Shown piece after piece: positions 5,875 to 9,834 of a stretch of DNA of 9,834 nucleotides. The notes beneath the pieces were generated by a model, which ran no database searches, was not told the DNA's origin, and was given only the letters and a program-made list of their open reading frames with translations. A program made the translations under genes and the position numbers. Every line of letters starts with the position of its first letter. The first letter of the stretch is position 1. The stretch is from Candidatus Uhrbacteria bacterium (GTDB taxonomy: Bacteria > Patescibacteriota > Patescibacteriia > 2-12-FULL-60-25), in NCBI GenBank assembly GCA_023246415.1, contig JAHFIK010000033.1, positions 5,043-14,876 of the forward strand, read 5' to 3'.

Positions 5875-7143
5875 CTACACGTGTTTCTCGATTTTATTCA
5901 ACCACTCCGTGATTGGAGCGAGATCTGTCTTGAGTGCGGATGCGTCGCAGGTCGTGCGATAGCGATCAGGCATTTCCAGAACTTCTCGGAGCATCGCGGT
6001 CCAGAGGTGCGGTTTTGACGGTGGGAGAAAGACGGTGCCAGCGGGTGCGGTTTCCGGGAGCGATCCCATCACCGAGGCGAGGCATGGGGTTCCGTATCTC
6101 GCCGCCTCATGGAGCGGGAGTCCAAATCCTTCGTACCACGATGGATAGCAGACGGCGCTCGCGGTTCGATAGAGTTCAGCGAGTTCAGCATCGGTCACGG
6201 ATGGGAGACGGGTGATCGGTGGGTGCGTGGGGCGTGGGGCGTGGGGCGTGGGGAGGATGTCGATGGAGCGATCATGTTCCATGTTCCATGTTCCATTTTC
6301 TTTCTTCGATCCGATGATGATGAGTCGGAGATTTTTGAATCGTTCCTCTTTTCGAAGTTCTTCAACGGCGGCGATGGCGGTTACCGTATTTTTGCGCGGA
6401 TCGTTTTCAGAAAAGGTAAGAACGAATGGAGCCGGCGTATCAACGTTGACATTCATGACTCGTAACTCATGACTCATCACTGGAACCCCCGGTTGAAACA
6501 CCCGGATCTGTTCTCTCGGGACCTTGAGGAGTCGCTCCGTATCTCTTGCGGTTGTTTCACTGACACAGAAGATCCGTTGCGCACGCCGTGCGATCTCCTT
6601 TGGGTTTACCGCAAGATGCCAGTATTGCATCTTGAGTGGAAACCAACGCGGTTCGATCAGGAACGAACAATCATGCATGACGAGCGCATACGGCGTCTCC
6701 ATGAATCCGACGAAGCCGAGGTTGGGGAGGATGACAGCGTCAAATACTCGTTGCGTCTGGCGTCGTTGCGTCGTTGCGTCGTTGGACGAGGAATTTGGAA
6801 TTTGGAATTTGGAATTTGGACGGGATCGGAATCCAAATTCCAAATTCCAAATTCCAAATTCTTTCTGCATTCTCGCCGCCACCCCGTCCAAACTCACAAT
6901 CCCAAACATCGCCAGCAGGCTCCAGAGTTTGTTTGGAATCGTGATGTGAAGATGTGTGACATGTGGATGCGTTGCAAACGGATCAGGGAGTACTGGTTTT
7001 CGGATTCCCGTCGTCACGCACGTGATCTGCATGTCAGGTTGTGTCGCGAGGAGCTCTTCGAGCAACATCCGTGCCACACGCCGAACGCCGCCACTGCGTT
7101 GGTCAACGAGGGGACGTGCGTCGAAGAGGAGATTGAGAGGCAT
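5875..7143 (-). CDS. GT4-family glycosyltransferase with repeat-derived insertions
   Basis: A 422-residue retaining glycosyltransferase with GT-B fold, expected to transfer a sugar from a nucleotide donor to a surface-glycan precursor at the inner face of the membrane. The N-terminal motif FDARPLVDQRSGGVRRV (7-23) resembles MtfB-like mannosyltransferases. The donor domain shows TFSENDPRKN (243-252), and the EX7E motif is EGFGLPLHE (338-346), followed by GTPCLAS and GSLPE. I start at 7143 because the family N-terminus begins there; the extra 18 residues from an upstream ATG are translated hairpin repeat. Three stretches do not look like the family: 94-132, 222-233 and 281-310. Each coincides with short tandem arrays (6751-6861, 6454-6481, 6225-6296) and falls in surface loops by motif spacing. 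Without them the length would be near the usual 340-380. The gene remains open throughout, so it is probably functional. Donor and acceptor cannot be read from the sequence. Confidence 0.87.
   Translation of the reverse strand: MPLNLLFDARPLVDQRSGGVRRVARMLLEELLATQPDMQITCVTTGIRKPVLPDPFATHPHVTHLHITIPNKLWSLLAMFGIVSLDGVAARMQKEFGIWNLEFGFRSRPNSKFQIPNSSSNDATTQRRQTQRVFDAVILPNLGFVGFMETPYALVMHDCSFLIEPRWFPLKMQYWHLAVNPKEIARRAQRIFCVSETTARDTERLLKVPREQIRVFQPGVPVMSHELRVMNVNVDTPAPFVLTFSENDPRKNTVTAIAAVEELRKEERFKNLRLIIIGSKKENGTWNMEHDRSIDILPTPHAPRPTHPPITRLPSVTDAELAELYRTASAVCYPSWYEGFGLPLHEAARYGTPCLASVMGSLPETAPAGTVFLPPSKPHLWTAMLREVLEMPDRYRTTCDASALKTDLAPITEWLNKIEKHV
6225..6252. repeat. Heptamer array GCGTGGG x4, inside the glycosyltransferase gene
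   Basis: Four exact GCGTGGG units run from 6225 to 6252. On the coding (minus) strand they are translated as a Pro/His/Arg/Thr-rich stretch (around residues 298-308). The unit contains no stop in any reading frame on either strand. Confidence 0.85.
6273..6296. repeat. Heptamer array CATGTTC x3, inside the glycosyltransferase gene
   Basis: Three exact CATGTTC units plus CAT cover 6273-6296, only 20 bp from the GCGTGGG array. They encode NGTWNMEH (residues 283-290) on the minus strand, again without a stop in any frame. Confidence 0.85.
6454..6481. repeat. Degenerate heptamer array CATGACT-like x4, inside the glycosyltransferase gene
   Basis: The units are CATGACT, CGTAACT, CATGACT and CATCACT. 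They encode MSHELRVMN (residues 223-231). Perfect repetition of the unit would create a TGA on the coding strand; the variant second unit avoids it. Confidence 0.7.
6760..6783. repeat. Octamer array GCGTCGTT x3, inside the glycosyltransferase gene
   Basis: Three exact GCGTCGTT units occupy 6760-6783, with a degenerate related stretch just before (6749-6759). They are translated as a Thr/Arg/Gln-rich segment near residues 121-131 and abut the large palindrome at 6791. Confidence 0.8.
6791..6861. repeat. 71-bp palindrome made of heptamers (GGAATTT x4 / AAATTCC x4), inside the glycosyltransferase gene
   Basis: Arms 6791-6820 and 6832-6861 are perfect 30-bp reverse complements around an 11-bp spacer (6821-6831). 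Each arm is a heptamer tandem array. On the minus strand the palindrome is translated as EFGIWNLEFG, a short spacer, then SKFQIPNS (residues about 95-118). In RNA this would be a very stable hairpin within the message. Confidence 0.9.
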
Positions 7144-7163
7144 GTCGTTTCTAGAGATTTTTT

Positions 7164-7241
7164 TCTGCTCACCGCTTCCCGCTTCCCGATCTCCCACTCT
7201 TGATCGCGAAGATGATCAGGAAGCGGGAAGCGGTGAGCAGA
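7164..7241. repeat. 23-bp perfect inverted repeat between the two glycosyltransferase genes
   Basis: Arms 7164-7186 and 7219-7241 are exact reverse complements. Each is built from heptamers (GGGAAGC, GGTGAGC and a variant). The 32-bp loop holds its own small stem, TGATC (7201-7205) with GATCA (7214-7218). On the minus strand the hairpin ends about 20 bases before the downstream ATG and is followed by A-rich, not T-rich, sequence, so it does not look like a terminator. It occupies most of the 122-bp gap and could affect translation initiation or mRNA processing. Confidence 0.85.
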
Positions 7242-7265
7242 GAGAAAGCGCGCTCTTAAGGGGTG

Positions 7266-8399
7266 TTATCGTCTAGCAAGCTGTTCTGCGACAAAGAGTT
7301 TCATCCGCTCTTTGAATCGCTCTTTCGAATATCGTTCTGCGTGTGCCCGAATCGCGATCGGATCGTACGCGTACGGATCGAATCGGATGATCGCATCCGC
7401 AATATCTTCCCACGTTTGAGCTTCAATAAATGTTCCGGTCACGCCAGGAATGATCGTCTCGGATGATCCGCCGACGCCGTAGGCGATGACCGGTCGTCCG
7501 GCGGACATCGCCTCAATGGGAGTGATGCCGAAGTCTTCCACTTGCGGATTGATAAATCCAATTGCGCCTTCGTAGAGGCGGATTTTTTCATCATCGGAAA
7601 CGCGTCCAAGAAATGCTGTTTTTGGTCCGGCCATCGCGCGTAATCGAGGAAACTCCGGTCCGATCCCAAAGATTTTCAGCGGCATGTTGAGTCGGGCGAA
7701 TGCCTTGACGATGAGATCGAATCGTTTGTATGCAACGAGTCGTCCACCGGCGAGCCAAAAGGTTCCGGACGTCGTTGCACGCGTGATGCGATCAAGATCA
7801 ACGGGCGGTGGAATGACGAGCGCGTCACGTCCGTAGTATCGCAAAATACGTCGACGGGACGTTTCGGAATTTGTAATGAGAATGTCTGGGCGTTCGGCGG
7901 CGAGGCGATCCCAAATGCGAAGTCGGTGCGTGACAAAGGGGATGAGTGACTTAATGAATTTTGGTTGCGGAAGATCGTTGACGTACGACATGCGGTCTTC
8001 CCAGAGGAATCTGGTCGGGGTGTGAAGATAGCAAATGTGAATGGCGTTCGGCGGCGCGATGATCCCTTTTGCAAACGAGCTCGAACTGGAGATTACGACG
8101 TCGAACCCGGAGAGGTCGAGGTGTTCGACCGCCATGGGCATGAATGGAAGCGTCCATTCCTCGCGTCCACGGATGAGTGGCCACTTCTGGAGAGCGCTTG
8201 TCCGAATGTCAGCATGTTGAAAACCGGAACGTGTGCGTTCGGCGTCAAAGAACAGGGTAAAAATCGGAGCAGCTGGAAAACAGGCATGAAGCGCCTCTAA
8301 GACGCGTTCTGCCCCGCCGTCTTGGATTAAATAATCATGCGCGAGCGCAATTCGCGGCGCATCGCCCGGCGTTCGAGAGAAGGGGATGAGCTGCTGCAT
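7266..8399 (-). CDS. GT4-family glycosyltransferase, WbaZ-like (probable mannosyltransferase)
   Basis: The 377-residue product is a GT-B glycosyltransferase close to the WbaZ-like group. Visible landmarks are HDYLIQDGGAERVLEAL (21-37) in the acceptor domain, CYLHTPTRFLWEDRMSYV (123-140), TNSETSRRRI (176-185), VIPPPVD (195-201), the donor-domain strand AGGRLVAYKRFDLIVKAF (217-234) and the EX7E motif EDFGITPIE (288-296), followed by AMSAGRPVIAYGVGGSSETI. No insertions of the kind seen in the next gene are present. There is no strong Shine-Dalgarno at the ATG, only AAGG three bases upstream. It is followed by a second GT4 enzyme 122 bp downstream, so both probably act in sequence on one surface glycan. 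Mannose as donor sugar is an inference from WbaZ; the acceptor is unknown. Confidence 0.9.
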   Translation of the reverse strand: MQQLIPFSRTPGDAPRIALAHDYLIQDGGAERVLEALHACFPAAPIFTLFFDAERTRSGFQHADIRTSALQKWPLIRGREEWTLPFMPMAVEHLDLSGFDVVISSSSSFAKGIIAPPNAIHICYLHTPTRFLWEDRMSYVNDLPQPKFIKSLIPFVTHRLRIWDRLAAERPDILITNSETSRRRILRYYGRDALVIPPPVDLDRITRATTSGTFWLAGGRLVAYKRFDLIVKAFARLNMPLKIFGIGPEFPRLRAMAGPKTAFLGRVSDDEKIRLYEGAIGFINPQVEDFGITPIEAMSAGRPVIAYGVGGSSETIIPGVTGTFIEAQTWEDIADAIIRFDPYAYDPIAIRAHAERYSKERFKERMKLFVAEQLARR

Positions 8400-8416
8400 C
8401 GCCTTGATCTTAGAGG

Positions 8417-8446
8417 ATCAGAGTCGGATTGTCGGGCGCGTGTCAA
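8417..8446 (-). promoter_or_regulatory. Promoter of the WbaZ-like glycosyltransferase gene
   Basis: On the minus strand, a perfect TTGACA (8446-8441), an 18-nt spacer and TCTGAT (8422-8417) predict a start near 8410, about 11 nt before the ATG. The very short leader would explain the lack of a good ribosome site. The -10 matches only four of six positions. Confidence 0.45.
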
Positions 8447-8462
8447 GATTGACCAGGGGCGT

Positions 8463-8490
8463 GGCACGGCGGTCGCGACCGCATCGTGCC
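8463..8490. repeat. GC-rich hairpin in the acetyltransferase-glycosyltransferase gap
   Basis: GGCACG (8463-8468) pairs with CGTGCC (8485-8490), enclosing the perfect 14-bp palindrome GCGGTCGCGACCGC (8469-8482). Only two bases (AT) are unpaired between the two stems on one side. It could slow or end transcription coming from the acetyltransferase gene, but no T-tract follows on either strand. Confidence 0.65.
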
Positions 8491-8558
8491 GTGGTTGCGT
8501 GGGACGTGGTTGCGTAGGGAAAAAAGGAATAATCCGACGCAACCACGCCCTACGTCCC
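8490..8558. repeat. Shuffled 7/8-bp module repeat with inverted copy, overlapping the acetyltransferase stop
   Basis: CGTGGTTGCGT occurs at 8490-8500 and 8505-8515, and its reverse complement at 8537-8547. GGGAC (8501-8505) also pairs with GTCCC (8554-8558). The plus-strand side reads as modules GGTTGCGT, GGGACGT, GGTTGCGT, AGGG. The minus-strand side carries GGGACGT, AGGGCGT, GGTTGCGT, the same modules in a different order. The right arm includes the TAG stop of the acetyltransferase at 8552-8550, and T-rich sequence (CCTTTTTTCC) forms the loop. Confidence 0.75.
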
Positions 8559-9017
8559 GATTTGGTATTTAAAGAGTCCCTGCCGCTCGATGAAGCCGAG
8601 CTTTGCATAGAGCTCTCTCGCCGCGGCACGTTTCGGGTTTGATGGATCGCTCGTCAGCGAGACGGATGACATCTGGAGCGAGGCCGCTTTTTCAAGGAGC
8701 TGTTCAATCAGTATGCGTCCGAATCCCTGACCGCGATAGGCAGCATCAACGACGACGTCTTCGATGTGTCCTTGAAAGCCGGTGATTTTGTTGATGGGAA
8801 CCAATGTGGCAAATCCGATGAGACGCTCGCCGTCTCGAATGATGCGGACATGACTGTGCGTGCAGGCACGTTCGATGAAGGCCGGAAGATGCGAGGGATC
8901 CGTTTCGCTTGCAGTGCCTTCTTTGAGTTGCGCGATCAGCGTCGCGACATCCGTGAGATGGTCTAACAGATCGTTTGGATCCGTGGCCCATGCAAAGGTG
9001 ATCTGCGAGGTCTCCAT
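8550..9017 (-). CDS. GNAT-family N-acetyltransferase
   Basis: A 155-residue single-domain acetyltransferase that uses acetyl-CoA. Motif A is clear: GHIEDVVVDAAYRGQGFGRILIEQLLEKA (83-111), with the pyrophosphate-binding loop RGQGFG at 95-100. Motif B follows with SLTSDPSNPKRAAARELYAKLGF (120-142). The G-H-I-E-D-V strand recalls glucosamine-6-phosphate N-acetyltransferases, and a role in amino-sugar supply would suit the glycosyltransferases downstream, but many GNATs with other substrates look alike. The gene lies after the deformylase terminator and has a possible near-leaderless promoter, so it probably is not co-transcribed with the deformylase. Its 3' end runs into the module repeat, which supplies the last codon and the stop. 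Confidence 0.85.
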   Translation of the reverse strand: METSQITFAWATDPNDLLDHLTDVATLIAQLKEGTASETDPSHLPAFIERACTHSHVRIIRDGERLIGFATLVPINKITGFQGHIEDVVVDAAYRGQGFGRILIEQLLEKAASLQMSSVSLTSDPSNPKRAAARELYAKLGFIERQGLFKYQIGT

Positions 9018-9031
9018 AGTGATTGATTGCT

Positions 9032-9061
9032 ATCCTAGCGGATCTTCATGAAAACGAACAA
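9032..9061 (-). promoter_or_regulatory. Possible promoter of the acetyltransferase gene
   Basis: On the minus strand, TTGTTC (9061-9056), an 18-nt spacer and TAGGAT (9037-9032) would start transcription about 8 nt before the ATG at 9017. Both boxes are imperfect and the -35 overlaps the tail of the preceding terminator. I report it because the terminator just upstream makes a promoter here likely. Confidence 0.3.
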
Positions 9062-9093
9062 CCCGTCGATCGATGCGTGCATCAATCGACGGG
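9062..9093 (-). terminator. Intrinsic terminator of the peptide deformylase gene
   Basis: CCCGTCGAT (9062-9070) pairs with ATCGACGGG (9085-9093). After a C/A mismatch, GATGC (9072-9076) pairs with GCATC (9079-9083). On the minus strand it is followed by TTGTTCGTTTTC. It lies 27 bp beyond the stop at 9120. The short stretch between them (9100-9113) contains GAGAACG twice in tandem, a minimal heptamer repeat. Confidence 0.75.
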
Positions 9094-9119
9094 CGTAGGG
9101 AGAACGGAGAACGAGTTGA

Positions 9120-9731
9120 TTATGCCGCACGATAGAACGCGCGTTTAATCTCGTCAGGCGGGCAGCCTCTCCAGATTGCTTTGTAGTCATCGAGCGCAAC
9201 CCACGTATTCGGGAGGGCCTTGGTATCAATACAGACCCCATCTAAATGGTCGACTTCATGCTGGATGATTCTGGCGAGCATTCCGGTTGCATCGAACGAG
9301 AGGGGTTCGCCGGATTCGTTGAAGGCGACGACGTGAATCGTTTTTGCACGCGGGACCACGCCGAGTTCAACGGAACTGTGGCTGAGACACCCTTCAAACA
9401 AGAAGACGTCCTCAGCATCAACGATCGTGATGACCGGATTGATCAGAATCATACGTGCGAAGGGCGTTCGGCCCATCGCGGCAAGAACGTGCTCGGGAAT
9501 GCCGTCCATGTACTCGGCGAGATCTTCGACGAGAATGATGCGGCGATTCATTCCGATCTGTGGCGCAGCAATTCCGCAGCCGTGGGCATGCCGCATCGTA
9601 TCTTCCAAGTTCTGAATGGCGTCGATGATCCGATTCGAATGAAATTCGTCAGTTCGAATCGGGATCGCGACCGAGTCCAGTGTGATTCGATCTATGGGAT
9701 TTTTTTTCTGAAGAATGCGTAATACGGACAT
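9120..9731 (-). CDS. def: Peptide deformylase
   Basis: The 203-residue enzyme removes the formyl group from the N-terminal methionine of new proteins in the cytoplasm. All three family motifs are present: GCGIAAPQIG (51-60, with Q58), EGCLS (113-117, with metal ligand C115) and QHEVDHLDG (157-165, with H158, E159 and H162). The residue two after CLS, usually Pro in EGCLSxP, is Ser here (EGCLSHSS). A segment of about 20 residues between motifs 1 and 2 (about 71-92) makes it somewhat longer than the E. coli enzyme (169 residues). I start at 9731 because MSVLRILQKKNPI matches the family N-terminus. An in-frame ATG 93 bp upstream would add a sequence unlike the family, running through a hairpin. 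The start has only a weak AGAAAG upstream. Confidence 0.95.
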   Translation of the reverse strand: MSVLRILQKKNPIDRITLDSVAIPIRTDEFHSNRIIDAIQNLEDTMRHAHGCGIAAPQIGMNRRIILVEDLAEYMDGIPEHVLAAMGRTPFARMILINPVITIVDAEDVFLFEGCLSHSSVELGVVPRAKTIHVVAFNESGEPLSFDATGMLARIIQHEVDHLDGVCIDTKALPNTWVALDDYKAIWRGCPPDEIKRAFYRAA

Positions 9732-9773
9732 ACGAAATCTTTCTGCAGGGGAGGGCGTGAAATGAGCGTCACG

Positions 9774-9794
9774 GCACGTCCCCAACGGACGTGC
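9774..9794. other. Hairpin upstream of the deformylase gene
   Basis: GCACGTCC (9774-9781) pairs with GGACGTGC (9787-9794) around a 5-nt loop. GGCAC (9773-9777) can alternatively pair with GTGCC (9797-9801). It lies 43 bp before the deformylase ATG. It could be the terminator of a gene to the right of the window or part of the deformylase leader; nothing decides between these. No convincing promoter or further gene is visible in 9732-9834. Confidence 0.4.
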
Positions 9795-9834
9795 ATGGTG
9801 CCTCTGCATTGCCAGGAAACGCAAGAAAAGTCAA

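Noticed and set aside
6225..6861. CRISPR array
   Set aside because: Units are 7-8 bp without spacers of constant length, and no cas genes are nearby.
6469..7203. Long plus-strand open frame of 244 codons opposite the second glycosyltransferase
   Set aside because: The minus strand carries clear GT4 motifs over the same stretch. The plus frame is kept open by stop-free repeat arrays and has no recognisable domain.
9732..9824. Upstream start for the deformylase adding 31 residues
   Set aside because: The extension has no family similarity and runs through a hairpin; MSVLRILQ is the typical deformylase start.
9829..9834. TTGACT at the right edge as a deformylase promoter
   Set aside because: No acceptable -10 lies 16-18 bases downstream on the minus strand, and the context is cut off.

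Overview
The window most likely comes from a Candidate Phyla Radiation (Patescibacteria) genome. This rests on family recognition, not on a marker gene. The lipoprotein at 2639-4042 carries the 'YYLGxDGKRYVFP ... PGxxxxxxxTDPKxxAV ... GxLRxx' type of extracellular module that I associate with these bacteria, and a giant secreted propeller/Ig-like protein lies beside it. Shine-Dalgarno sites are weak and the intergenic regions are full of small palindromic repeats. Uhrbacteria or Magasanikbacteria-like lineages would fit, but the phylum is an inference.

Left part (1-2638): a large secreted surface protein on the minus strand, cut by the window edge, has a signal peptide, a probable beta-propeller and at least three Ig-like repeats, the last two in a 330-bp tandem. 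It is divided from the plus-strand lipoprotein by a 401-bp intergenic region. That region holds two mirror-image promoters: each has a perfect TTGACA embedded in the same 15-bp sequence, with an octamer array between them. The lipoprotein promoter also contains an 18-bp perfect palindrome and a hairpin at the predicted transcript start.

Middle and right part (4043-9834): strong hairpin terminators separate the lipoprotein from a minus-strand run. In transcription order it is: peptide deformylase (9731-9120), a terminator, a GNAT acetyltransferase (9017-8550), a WbaZ-like GT4 glycosyltransferase (8399-7266), a second GT4 glycosyltransferase (7143-5875) and a full-length citramalate/2-isopropylmalate synthase family enzyme (5823-4207). 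The two glycosyltransferases and two exported proteins suggest investment in the cell surface. The synthase is metabolically out of place, with no branched-chain amino acid pathway gene next to it.

The most unusual signal is a set of short tandem arrays with 7- or 8-bp period, unrelated in unit sequence and often facing an inverted copy. One lies between the divergent promoters, several in the gaps of the minus-strand run, and at least five inside the second glycosyltransferase gene. There they are translated into low-complexity loops while the catalytic motifs stay intact. Because 7 and 8 are not multiples of 3, a stop-free unit is open in every frame, which may explain how such arrays survive inside a gene.
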